Assembly (NCBI GenBank): GCA_017482565.1
Contig: JAFUMO010000015.1
Span: 1 to 58,262 of the forward strand
Length of the DNA stretch: 58,262 nt
From: Bacteroidales bacterium
GTDB lineage: Bacteria; Bacteroidota; Bacteroidia; Bacteroidales; UBA932
Reading direction: 5' to 3'
The translations under genes and the position numbers were made by a program. The notes beneath the pieces are model-generated. The model was not told the origin of the DNA. It made no database searches and was given only the letters and a program-made list of their open reading frames with translations. Shown piece by piece: positions 1 to 7,105 of this stretch. Numbering within the stretch: the first letter of the stretch is position 1; the number at the start of each line of letters is the position of its first letter.

Positions 1-1
1 C

Positions 2-67
2 TATCTTGCATCATTGGACACTGTAGCCATCGACAAGGCGAACAGCATGATACTGAAATCTCTATGA
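2..67 (+). CDS. Tyrosine recombinase, C-terminal end only (5' cut by window)
   Basis: An open frame runs in from the left edge and ends in TGA at 65-67. The 21 visible residues begin YLASLDTVAIDKAN and end MILKSL. This resembles the tail that follows the catalytic Tyr in Bacteroidetes phage-type integrases, where a short YLxS...xD.AN..I segment closes the protein. No catalytic residue is in view, so this rests on tail resemblance and on context: the gene ends 28 bp before a palindrome-flanked promoter region, a place where Bacteroidetes often keep the recombinase that inverts the promoter. It could also be an unrelated protein tail. Confidence 0.5.
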   Translation, partial: YLASLDTVAIDKANSMILKSL

Positions 68-94
68 GTGAAGGATTGTTAAGCGAATGAAAGG

Positions 95-318
95 TCTCTT
101 TGAAAGAGTGATTTATGTGACATATCCTCATTGATTACGAGCCGGTTATTTGAATAGACCCAATGCAGTTTGCTCAACAATCCACATCACCACTAAACAA
201 AATCAAAATCGGACATAACATTTTTTAGTGTAATTTGGTGCCATTTGCCGAAAAATGAGTAACTTTGTACGGGTAATCATTTCTCTTTCAAAGAGATAAG
301 TTTTCTCTTTCAAAGAGA
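95..318. repeat. Three copies of a 13-bp palindrome around a promoter
   Basis: The motif CTCTTT-N-AAAGAG occurs at 96-108 (centre G), 283-295 (centre C) and 305-317 (centre C). With one flanking base, 95-108 is the exact reverse complement of 283-296 and of 305-318, so the left copy is inverted relative to the two right copies. The two right copies form a 16-bp direct repeat (281-296 and 303-318) on a 22-bp pitch. A promoter-like sequence lies between the left and right copies. They may be recombination sites for promoter inversion or operators for a dimeric regulator. Because each copy is nearly palindromic, orientation rests mainly on the central base and one flanking base. Confidence 0.75.
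234..267 (+). promoter_or_regulatory. Bacteroidetes-type promoter for the peptide operon, inside the repeat-flanked segment
   Basis: TTTG at 234-237 and TAACTTTG at 260-267 match the Bacteroidetes -33 (TTTG) and -7 (TAnnTTTG) elements with a 22-bp spacer. The promoter points right, towards the peptide gene at 384. Transcription would start near 272, placing both right-hand palindromes in the 5' untranslated region. In this orientation the operon would be ON. Confidence 0.6.
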
Positions 319-383
319 AGCGACCTTCAAGCAAAAGAAAAAGAGAGTATAACATTTTATAAACATTTAAAATTCAATTGACT

Positions 384-506
384 ATGGACAAGAGAAATGC
401 ATTTGAAAACTATGAGGTTCCACAGGTGGAAATCATAGAAGTTGAGGTAGAAAAAGGTTTCGCTTCAAGCGGTGAACCCGGCGATTGGGGTGATGGAGTA
501 ATGTAA
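384..506 (+). CDS. 40-residue peptide, candidate precursor of a modified or exported peptide
   Basis: A 40-codon ORF starts at ATG 384 and ends TAA 504-506. The N-terminal half is charged and regular (MDKRNAFENYEVPQVEIIEV). It is followed by GFASSG and a Gly/Asp/Trp-rich tail ending in GDGVM. There is no signal peptide. The layout of a charged leader, a small-residue junction and a Gly-rich core resembles a ribosomally made peptide precursor. I recall short peptides of the YExPxxExxEI type in Bacteroidales, often near fimbrillin-like genes. It is first in a run containing a PqqD-like chaperone, an HPr-kinase-like ATPase and an S26-type peptidase, which fits peptide modification and cleavage. 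The function is inferred. Confidence 0.6.
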   Translation: MDKRNAFENYEVPQVEIIEVEVEKGFASSGEPGDWGDGVM

Positions 507-538
507 AACGGACAATTCTAACTAAAATCATTTGGATT

Positions 539-2137
539 ATGAAAAAAGTGACATTATTTGCAGCAATGGCTGCATTGGTTTTCGCATCCTGCAACAAGGA
601 CGAGAACTTGCAACTTGATATGAGTAATCATACAATTACAGCCTCAATGGAAACTGATTCTCCTGAAACAAGAACAGCCTTTGACCGAACAAGCGGTGCT
701 CTTTATTGGATTGCAGGAGATGATATTGCTGTATTAAACACAAATGGCAGCTTTACCGAATATACTTTGACCGAAGGAGCAGGAACAGCTAATGGAAAAT
801 TTGAAGGCACACAAATCGGTTCCAATTCCATTTATGCACTGCATCCGTATAGTTCAGGACATAAGTATGAGAACTCAGCATTGACTTTCAATATGCCTAC
901 AACTTACACATATGCAGACACTGAGAAAGGCAATGAATATGGTGCAGCTCCTATGATTGCTCAGACAGAAGAAACAGATGCTTCAAATTTCTATTTTGAG
1001 CATTTGGGTGGTGCATTCTGCTTTACAATCAAAAATCTTCCTGCGACCACAACTTACTTCAAGTTCGAGGCTGATGAGCAGATTACAGGAGAGTTCCCTG
1101 TTGAAACAAATACAGAGACAGGTAAACTCGAAATTTCATTACCTAATACGCAGGCTGCATCAGGAACTACTTATGCTGTAACCATTAATTTCCCTACTGA
1201 GGAGTCTGCTACAGATAAAAAGTTCTTCATTCCTCTTCCTGTCGGCACAATTGAAGGTTTCAAAATCAGTTTGGGTACAGCAGAAGGTGAAACTTGGAGC
1301 TATACTTCAACAGCATCCAACACTATTATAAGAAAGAGATTGTTGGCAATGCCTGAAGTGACTCTTTATACTACAGTTGATGGAAGTGTAGCGACTGCAA
1401 TCTCAACAATAGACCAATTGAAGTCAGCATTCGCTAATGGAGGAACCTATACGCTGGATGCCAATATTACTGTTGGCGAAACTCTGACTCTCCCTAAAGG
1501 AAAAACTTTGATTCTTAACCTCGGCAGCTACACGTTGACTTCTACCGTGGCATATAGTAATGATTCAAAAGCTATCGTAAATAATGGTAAACTAACCATT
1601 ACAAGCAATACGGAAGGTGGTATTGTTACAGAAACTCGTGGTGTCTATAATGAAGCTGGTTCCGAGGCGATTCTTAACTGTAACATCACGTCAAGCAAAT
1701 CAAATGCTGTATGTAACTACTTTGCCAGCAAATTGACCATTAACGGTGGTAAATATGAATCAAAACTTACAAATGGTAACCAAGGTGGTGTTGCCGTAAG
1801 AATGGGAGATAATACTACTGATAATGCATGGATTTTAGAAATTAACGGAGGTACATTCACGGCTCCATATACAGCTCTTCACCTTATTAATAACTATTAT
1901 GGTTTAGAAACTGCTGGCAGTGCTACTATTAACGGAGGTACATTCAATGGTGAAATAGCTGATATAGGTGCTGGAGCGGTAAAGAACATTACTATTTCAA
2001 AGAATTGCAGTTTGGATGTAATCAAGAACCTCTCAAATAATCCTTCTTCATATTCTTGTGAAATTACAGGTACTGTAATGTGTGATTTACAAGACAATGA
2101 AAATCACTATAGTGATATATTTTCAACAGATAATTAA
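539..2137 (+). CDS. Surface lipoprotein: fimbrillin-like domain plus beta-helix-like C-terminal region
   Basis: A 532-residue protein with a lipoprotein signal peptide; the lipobox ends FASC with Cys18 followed by NKDEN, so it is probably surface-exposed. Residues ~30-280 have the pattern of fimbrillin-like (Mfa/FimA-like) proteins: SPETRTAF near residue 45, a W-x-x-GD motif, then alternating beta strands. Residues ~285-530 contain repeated strand-turn units such as LTINGGKY, LEINGGTF and ATINGGTF, suggesting a right-handed beta-helix or solenoid. It lies 32 bp after the peptide gene and probably shares its promoter. The codon use is AT-rich compared with the housekeeping genes. It could be a fimbrial tip or an adhesin; the ligand is unknown. 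Confidence 0.7.
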   Translation: MKKVTLFAAMAALVFASCNKDENLQLDMSNHTITASMETDSPETRTAFDRTSGALYWIAGDDIAVLNTNGSFTEYTLTEGAGTANGKFEGTQIGSNSIYALHPYSSGHKYENSALTFNMPTTYTYADTEKGNEYGAAPMIAQTEETDASNFYFEHLGGAFCFTIKNLPATTTYFKFEADEQITGEFPVETNTETGKLEISLPNTQAASGTTYAVTINFPTEESATDKKFFIPLPVGTIEGFKISLGTAEGETWSYTSTASNTIIRKRLLAMPEVTLYTTVDGSVATAISTIDQLKSAFANGGTYTLDANITVGETLTLPKGKTLILNLGSYTLTSTVAYSNDSKAIVNNGKLTITSNTEGGIVTETRGVYNEAGSEAILNCNITSSKSNAVCNYFASKLTINGGKYESKLTNGNQGGVAVRMGDNTTDNAWILEINGGTFTAPYTALHLINNYYGLETAGSATINGGTFNGEIADIGAGAVKNITISKNCSLDVIKNLSNNPSSYSCEITGTVMCDLQDNENHYSDIFSTDN

Positions 2138-2166
2138 TAATTGAAATATCATTAGCAGACAATTTG

Positions 2167-2203
2167 AGCCTTGCTGTTCGCAGGAATAGCAGGGCTTCTT
2201 TTT
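2167..2203 (+). terminator. Hairpin with T-run between the lipoprotein and pqqD-like gene
   Basis: AGCCTTGCT (2167-2175) pairs with AGCAGGGCT (2188-2196) with one mismatch, followed by TCTTTTT. It would terminate or reduce transcription into the modification genes, making peptide and lipoprotein more abundant than the enzymes. Confidence 0.5.
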
Positions 2204-2216
2204 AAAGAAACAGCAA

Positions 2217-2483
2217 ATGAGAATCAATCCCAATTATAAACTGCGTAATATTGCAGGAGAAAACATTGTGGTGAATCAAGGTGCTACAGTCACGAATATG
2301 ACCCGTATCATTTCCTTAAACAATTCGGCACGATTGCTTTATGTACATTTTTATGGCAAAGAATTTACATTGGAGGATGCAGCGGAATATCTGTCTGCAA
2401 CATACGGTATAAGTGAAGAACAGGCACTCCGCGATGCTGGATTGTGGGTAAATTCCCTGAAGAAATGTGCAGTGATAGAATGA
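2217..2483 (+). CDS. PqqD-like peptide-binding protein (RiPP recognition element)
   Basis: An 88-residue protein of the size and pattern of PqqD/RRE proteins, which form a small winged-helix domain that binds the leader of a precursor peptide and presents it to modifying enzymes. The N-terminus has the beta hairpin pattern (YKLRNIAGENIVVNQG). The rest is helical, with an acidic, Leu-rich C-terminal helix (LWVNSLKKCAVIE). Its TGA stop overlaps the ATG at 2480 (ATGA), which suggests translational coupling to the next gene. Together with the 40-residue peptide upstream, this is the strongest sign of a peptide-modification cassette. The identity is based on pattern and length. Confidence 0.7.
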   Translation: MRINPNYKLRNIAGENIVVNQGATVTNMTRIISLNNSARLLYVHFYGKEFTLEDAAEYLSATYGISEEQALRDAGLWVNSLKKCAVIE

Positions 2484-3309
2484 GTGACAGATATACATAT
2501 CAAGTTGCAGGACATATTTTGAAGTGTCGGGAGGGCGATTGTGCAAGGCCGTAGAGAAAATAAACGGCTTCAAGCCTTTTGAAACAGCCAATGGTAACAC
2601 TTCATTTTTATTCGTAGAGGGCAGGAATATTCCCGAAATGAGGAGCTTTCAGTATCGTTTCACTTATGAAGATGTCACAGGCAGTTTCGGAAGCATTGAT
2701 GGCGGTTATATGCTTATATTGCAGCCCCAAAATGGTGCAGTTTTGTATATGTGGCACTTCAACGAGACTAAGGATGTACAGATGTATGGTAATTATGAGA
2801 TACGGTTATATCGCTTCGCCTTATGGGTGGGTTATGGATTAATGGTATTACCACTCGGTGCAGTGGCGATCCACAGCAGCTGCATAGTCTATCGGGATAA
2901 AGCCGTTCTGTTTTTAGGTGAAAGTGGCACGGGGAAGAGTACGCACACACGCTTATGGCGAGAGCACATTGATGGAGCATTTCTGTTGAACGATGACAGC
3001 CCTATCGTAAGGGTAGAGGATGGCAAGGTATGGGCATACGGTAGTCCTTGGAGTGGGAAGACCCCTTGTTATAAGCCCGAAAGATATGAACTGATAGGGT
3101 GTGTCCGCTTATCACAAGCCCCTTATAATAAAATCAGCAAACTATCCATATTGCAATCATACGGAGCCATACATCCCTCATGTCCTCCCGAATTTGCATA
3201 CGATAACATGTTGTACGACCACATCGGCAGTTTCCTAAACAAGCTGATTGCAACTCTCCCCTTCTATCATTTGGCTTGTTTGCCTGACGGTGATGCCGTA
3301 TCCCTCTAA
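2480..3309 (+). CDS. HPr kinase/PEP carboxykinase-like ATPase, apparently frameshifted near its 5' end
   Basis: The long frame (2524-3309, only a GTG start available) encodes an HprK-like protein. It has the P-loop GESGTGKST at residues 132-140 counted from 2524, then LLNDDSP and GSPWSGKT, as in kinases of lasso-peptide and related clusters. The expected beginning (MSDRYTYQVAGHILKC) is in another frame, starting at the ATG that overlaps the upstream stop and ending at TAG 2552-2554. The long frame is closed by TGA at 2485-2487, so a net -1 shift between ~2520 and 2551 is needed to join them. This could be mutation, assembly error or real recoding; no heptameric slippery site is seen. The substrate could be a Ser or Thr of the peptide. 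Confidence 0.6.
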
Positions 3310-3334
3310 TGTAAGACACTTTTCCCAGTGCAAA

Positions 3335-3781
3335 ATGAAACGGATTCCCAATGAACTATTCTTCTTATGGGTGGAGAACGAAATCGCACAAGGACGTTCC
3401 GTTACATTCCGCTTGAAAGGATATTCCATGTACCCCCTGTTGCGTGATGGGATTGATTATGTCGTAGTGTATCCTTGTAAAAGCGAGGAACTTCACCCTA
3501 TGGATGTAGTGCTGTTAAGATATAGGGGTAAACATCTTTTGCATCGTATCATCAAAATAGACGGAAACCACTTATACATTCATGGTGATGGCTCTATTGT
3601 GGCCAAAGAGGAATGTCTATATTCCGACGTAGTTGGCAAAGTAAAGGCTGTCGTTAGACCGTCAGGGAGAATTGTCTCCCTGAACAGTCGGCAATGGCGA
3701 TTTTTCAGTTTCTTATGGACAAGATTGGGAATCATCAGAATTATCATTTTATATGCTTCTCTATCCGAGATGCGTTGGTAG
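3335..3781 (+). CDS. S24/S26-type signal-peptidase-like protein, C-terminus replaced at a junction
   Basis: The start at ATG 3335 (MKRIPNELFF) gives 148 residues; the more distant upstream ATG would overlap the kinase gene deeply. GYSMYPLLRDG around residue 30 carries the Ser-Met motif of S24/S26 peptidases. LLHRIIKI and HGDG further on match the second part of the fold, with His in the place used by archaeal/ER-type S26 enzymes. It has no N-terminal membrane anchor, but a short hydrophobic stretch lies near the end (FFSFLWTRLGIIRIIILY). The last ~9 residues (ASLSEMRW) are antisense to an integrase gene, so the original C-terminus was lost at a recombination junction near 3751. It may cleave the 40-residue peptide. 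Confidence 0.65.
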   Translation: MKRIPNELFFLWVENEIAQGRSVTFRLKGYSMYPLLRDGIDYVVVYPCKSEELHPMDVVLLRYRGKHLLHRIIKIDGNHLYIHGDGSIVAKEECLYSDVVGKVKAVVRPSGRIVSLNSRQWRFFSFLWTRLGIIRIIILYASLSEMRW

Positions 3782-4014
3782 TGCTTGATGATTTGAGCCT
3801 TGATGTTATCCAAAGCAAGATTGATTTCTCTTGCTTCCTTGCTCTTGCCCTTTGCTCGGTTGCCTTTGGCATCCCACATTGTTTTGGCAATGGTCAGTTT
3901 GCAACTGAATTGAGCCACCGAACCATTGATTGTAACTCGTCCCATAATGGGGACAATACCGTTTTTCTCTTTGCTTCCGTTCACGTAGAACAGCACCTTA
4001 AATGGACTTCGCAT
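3751..4014 (-). pseudogene. Truncated phage-type integrase, N-terminal arm domain only
   Basis: Reading leftwards from ATG 4012-4014 gives MRSPFKVLFYVNGSKEKNG, then TINGSVAQFSCKL and IKAQIIKHYQRISDREAY. This is the arm-type DNA-binding N-terminus of Bacteroidetes tyrosine recombinases. After REAY the family similarity stops, exactly where the antisense peptidase gene begins. The core-binding and catalytic domains are missing. It is not the other half of the recombinase at the left edge, because the two lie in opposite orientations and could not have formed one gene by simple insertion. It is best read as a scar of integration or deletion. Confidence 0.75.
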
Positions 4015-4034
4015 AATCCAATTCTTTTTGGTTA

Positions 4035-4042
4035 CAAAATTA
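4035..4042 (-). promoter_or_regulatory. -7 box of the integrase remnant
   Basis: On the minus strand TAATTTTG (TAnnTTTG) lies 20 bp upstream of the integrase ATG, so the remnant kept its promoter. Confidence 0.4.
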
Positions 4043-4283
4043 GTTATCAGTGAGTTGTACATTGTTATGCAGAATGTGGCAGAGAGTAGAAATAAACTCC
4101 AACGACCTATAAACTTACCTCGTTATCGGGTAATGATTTGAAAACCGTCCGCCCTCATTACCTTTCATTTCCTTGCACTTTTGCTTCGGCGAGGCTTTCA
4201 TCATAAGTCCTCATAAGTCATTGAACACCAGTGCCGCCATCATTATTTTCCCTCATTCGTTAGATTTTTCCAGAGATAATGTC
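4043..4283. other. Intergenic stretch at the right edge of the acquired island
   Basis: No coding frame with family features is seen. It holds a tandem 10-mer repeat, TCATAAGTC(C/A), at 4201-4220. The base composition shifts from the AT-rich island to the housekeeping region around here. No tRNA end or convincing attachment core was found. Confidence 0.4.
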
Positions 4284-4291
4284 TATTTTTG
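4284..4291 (+). promoter_or_regulatory. -7 box upstream of hpt
   Basis: TATTTTTG matches TAnnTTTG, 34 bp before the hpt start. No clear -33 TTTG at standard spacing. Confidence 0.45.
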
Positions 4292-4325
4292 TAGTTTAAA
4301 GGCAAATTTGGAAAAACACAACACT

Positions 4326-4871
4326 ATGAACAAGATAACACTTCACGACAAACGCTTTAAAGTGTGCATGACGGCAGCACAGATAGATGAAGCTGTGGCA
4401 GCTGTTGCAGAAAAAATCAACAATGACCTCAAGGATGTGGACACACCCATATTCCTGAGCGTACTCAACGGCTCATTCATGTTCACGGCAGACCTCATGA
4501 GGAAGGTGGACGTGAAGAGTGACGTGGTATTCATCAAGCTTGCTTCATACGAAGGGACATCTTCAACCGGCCAGGTAAAGCAGATAATGGGACTTACAAC
4601 AAGTGTTGCAGGGAGGACAGTGATAATTGTTGAGGACATTGTGGAGACCGGCAACACCATAGAGGAGATGTACAGGATATTGAAGGAGGCTGGTGCAGCT
4701 GACATAAGGGTATGCACACTCCTGCTCAAGCCGGACGCATACAGGAAAGACATAAGGATTGACTATGCAGCCCTCCAGATTCCCAATGACTTCATTGTAG
4801 GTTACGGACTGGACTACAACCAGCTTGGAAGACAATACAAGGATATATATGTCCTTGACGAGAACGAGTAA
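4326..4871 (+). CDS. hpt: Hypoxanthine phosphoribosyltransferase
   Basis: A 181-residue cytosolic purine-salvage enzyme that joins hypoxanthine or guanine to PRPP. The PRPP-binding loop is VIIVEDIVETGNT at residues 99-111, and LNGSFMFTADLM near 47-58 is the usual N-terminal motif. I chose ATG 4326 because the family begins close to this point; the frame continues 51 codons upstream but that part does not look coding and the promoter lies inside it. It is followed closely by adk and obgE in the same direction, a common Bacteroidetes arrangement. Confidence 0.93.
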   Translation: MNKITLHDKRFKVCMTAAQIDEAVAAVAEKINNDLKDVDTPIFLSVLNGSFMFTADLMRKVDVKSDVVFIKLASYEGTSSTGQVKQIMGLTTSVAGRTVIIVEDIVETGNTIEEMYRILKEAGAADIRVCTLLLKPDAYRKDIRIDYAALQIPNDFIVGYGLDYNQLGRQYKDIYVLDENE

Positions 4872-4911
4872 AAGGAAACACTTGAATAAATAACAAAAAA
4901 CACAAATTACT

Positions 4912-5475
4912 ATGAAATATTATCTTCTGTTCGGCCCTCCAGGTGCAGGAAAGGGCACACAGGCAAAACTTCTGGTGGAGAAGTTCAATTTCCACCATGT
5001 CTCTACCGGAGACCTGCTTAGAAAAGAGATTGCAAAAGGCTCAGAGCTGGGGCTCAAGGCCAAGACCCTCATTGATGCCGGCAACTTTGTGGATGACTCC
5101 ATTGTTGTAGGGATGATAGAGAGCGAGATTGCCGCCAATCCGGATGCCTCCGGATTCCTCTTTGACGGATTCCCAAGGACTGTTGCCCAGGCTGAGATTC
5201 TGGACAAGATGCTTGAGGGCAAAGGTTCACAGGTAAACAAGGTAATCTCAATCATCATCAGCGATGAGATGGTATTCCAGAGGATCCAGCACAGGGCAAA
5301 CATTGAGGGAAGGAAGGATGATGCAGATCCAAAGACCATCCAGAACAGGATTGACACATACCATGCAAAGACAGAGCCTCTCATAGAGTACTACAAGCCG
5401 CAGGGAAAATACAATGAAATCTGCGGGGAGGGTACAGTTGTGGAAATTTTTGAAAAAATCAGCAGCTTGCTGTAA
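4912..5475 (+). CDS. adk: Adenylate kinase
   Basis: A 187-residue enzyme that interconverts ATP + AMP and 2 ADP. The P-loop GPPGAGKGT is at residues 8-16, followed by HHVSTGDLLR for AMP binding and GFLFDGFPRT in the middle. The short LID type is present, without the zinc Cys pairs of Gram-positive enzymes. The start at ATG 4912 places the P-loop at the standard distance. It sits 40 bp after hpt and 42 bp before obgE with no terminator between, so the three are probably cotranscribed. Confidence 0.96.
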   Translation: MKYYLLFGPPGAGKGTQAKLLVEKFNFHHVSTGDLLRKEIAKGSELGLKAKTLIDAGNFVDDSIVVGMIESEIAANPDASGFLFDGFPRTVAQAEILDKMLEGKGSQVNKVISIIISDEMVFQRIQHRANIEGRKDDADPKTIQNRIDTYHAKTEPLIEYYKPQGKYNEICGEGTVVEIFEKISSLL

Positions 5476-5517
5476 GAAATCCCATCAAGAGGGGTATATA
5501 CCATAAACTTCAAGAAT

Positions 5518-6516
5518 ATGGCAAATTCCAATTTTGTTGACTATGTAAAGATGTTTCTTGCCTCAGGAAACGGAGGCAACGGATCCATGCACCTGCACAG
5601 GGAGAAATATGTACCCAAGGGGGGTCCCGACGGAGGTGACGGAGGACGCGGAGGACACATAATCCTGCGTGGAAACCCTCAGTTCTGGACACTCATCCAC
5701 CTCAAGTACAAGAAGCACATCCGTGCAGAGGAGGGTGAATCTGGTAGCGGAAGCCTCAGGCATGGGCGCAACGGAAAGGACATCTACCTGGATGTCCCCC
5801 TGGGAACAGTTGCAAAGGATGCGGAAACCGGAGAGGTGCTCTTTGAGATAACCGAACCAGGTGAGGAGAAGATTATAGTCAAAGGAGGACGCGGAGGATT
5901 GGGAAATGCCAACTTCAAGACCGCCACAAACCAGACTCCCCGCTATGCACAGCCGGGCGAACTTGGAGTGGAAGGCTGGTTCATACTTGAGCTGAAGATA
6001 CTGGCCGATGTAGGATTGGTAGGATTCCCCAACGCCGGAAAATCCACACTCCTCTCAACCGTTTCTGCAGCCCGTCCCAAGATTGCAGACTACGCCTTCA
6101 CCACACTGGAGCCGAGCGTAGGTATAGTTAACTACTACGATGACAAGTCATTTGTTATGGCGGATATCCCCGGCATCATTGAGGGGGCAAGCGAGGGGCG
6201 CGGACTCGGACACAGGTTCCTAAGGCACATTGAAAGGAACTCCGTACTCCTGTTCCTGGTACCTGCAGACAGCAAGGATATCCTTGCAGAATACAAGATA
6301 CTCCTCAAGGAGCTCAAGAAGTTCAACCCTGACCTGCTGGACAAGGAAAGGATACTTGCCATCTCCAAATCAGACATGCTGGATGAGGAGCTAAAGAGGG
6401 AGATAAGGCCTCACCTTCCAAGAAAAATCCCTACAATCTTCATCTCTTCGGTTGCCAACGAAGGGATAAGGGAGCTGAAGGACCTTATCTGGAAAACATT
6501 GAATTCTGAAGTTTAA
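5518..6516 (+). CDS. obgE: Obg family GTPase, ribosome assembly
   Basis: A 332-residue protein with the Obg layout: a glycine-rich N-terminal Obg fold ([16 protein letters not shown], then [10 protein letters not shown]), followed by a GTPase domain with G1 GFPNAGKST near residue 168, switch [12 protein letters not shown], and the SKSD base motif near 280. It is shorter than Obg proteins that carry a C-terminal OCT domain. It binds the large ribosomal subunit and takes part in its maturation. It ends 4 bp before the PAP2 gene. Confidence 0.96.
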   Translation: MANSNFVDYVKMFLASGNGGNGSMHLHREKYVPKGGPDGGDGGRGGHIILRGNPQFWTLIHLKYKKHIRAEEGESGSGSLRHGRNGKDIYLDVPLGTVAKDAETGEVLFEITEPGEEKIIVKGGRGGLGNANFKTATNQTPRYAQPGELGVEGWFILELKILADVGLVGFPNAGKSTLLSTVSAARPKIADYAFTTLEPSVGIVNYYDDKSFVMADIPGIIEGASEGRGLGHRFLRHIERNSVLLFLVPADSKDILAEYKILLKELKKFNPDLLDKERILAISKSDMLDEELKREIRPHLPRKIPTIFISSVANEGIRELKDLIWKTLNSEV

Positions 6517-6520
6517 GCTT

Positions 6521-7105
6521 ATGCTTGACTGGCTCATAGAACTTGACAAGGAACTGCTTCTGGCCATAAACGGTTGGAACAGTTCCTTTTTTGATCCCAT
6601 AATGGTGTTCATCACCAACAAATGGAGCGGACTTCCCATCTACGCTGCCCTGCTCTACATGATATTCAGGCACAGGGATGTGAAGACAGCAGTGCTGATG
6701 ACTGCCGCCATACTCCTCACATTCGCCCTCACCGACCAGCTGGCCGTACACCTGTTCAAGAATACCATTGAGAGGTTCCGCCCGGGCTGGGACCCTACCA
6801 CAGAGCACCTTATAAGGATGCTTGAGAGCAAGGGGGGCAAATACGGGTTTGTCTCCAACCATGCGGCAAACTTCTTCGGGCTGGCAGTGGTTTCACAGGG
6901 AATACTAAAAAATAAATGGTACACCGTATTCATCTTCTGCTGGTCTGTGGCAGTTGCCTACAGCAGGATATATGTAGGGAAACACTTCCCGGGAGATGTA
7001 ATCTGCGGGGCCATATTCGGTGCCCTGATGGGATACCTGGTCCTCACCCTCTACAGATATATGATAAGGAAATATAACCTCAATGAAGATGCTGTACATA
7101 AATGA
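6521..7105 (+). CDS. PAP2-family membrane phosphatase
   Basis: A 194-residue membrane protein with about five hydrophobic helices. The three PAP2 signatures are visible: K80-x6-R87-P88, SNHAAN (112-117, where many members have SGHA), and S148-R149-x5-H155-x3-D159. Such proteins remove phosphate from undecaprenyl diphosphate, phosphatidylglycerophosphate or lipid A; the substrate cannot be told from sequence. The last 23 bp overlap the start of lplA, suggesting coupled translation. Confidence 0.85.
   Translation: MLDWLIELDKELLLAINGWNSSFFDPIMVFITNKWSGLPIYAALLYMIFRHRDVKTAVLMTAAILLTFALTDQLAVHLFKNTIERFRPGWDPTTEHLIRMLESKGGKYGFVSNHAANFFGLAVVSQGILKNKWYTVFIFCWSVAVAYSRIYVGKHFPGDVICGAIFGALMGYLVLTLYRYMIRKYNLNEDAVHK

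Noticed and set aside
259-268. GTAACTTTGT is close to the same attachment core
   Set aside because: One mismatch, and it is better explained as the -7 box of the peptide operon.
2-4014. The two recombinase pieces as halves of one integrase interrupted by the island
   Set aside because: They are on opposite strands; simple insertion would leave both halves on the same strand.
4173-4325. N-terminal extension of hpt
   Set aside because: AT-rich, contains the promoter box, and has no similarity to the family before ATG 4326.
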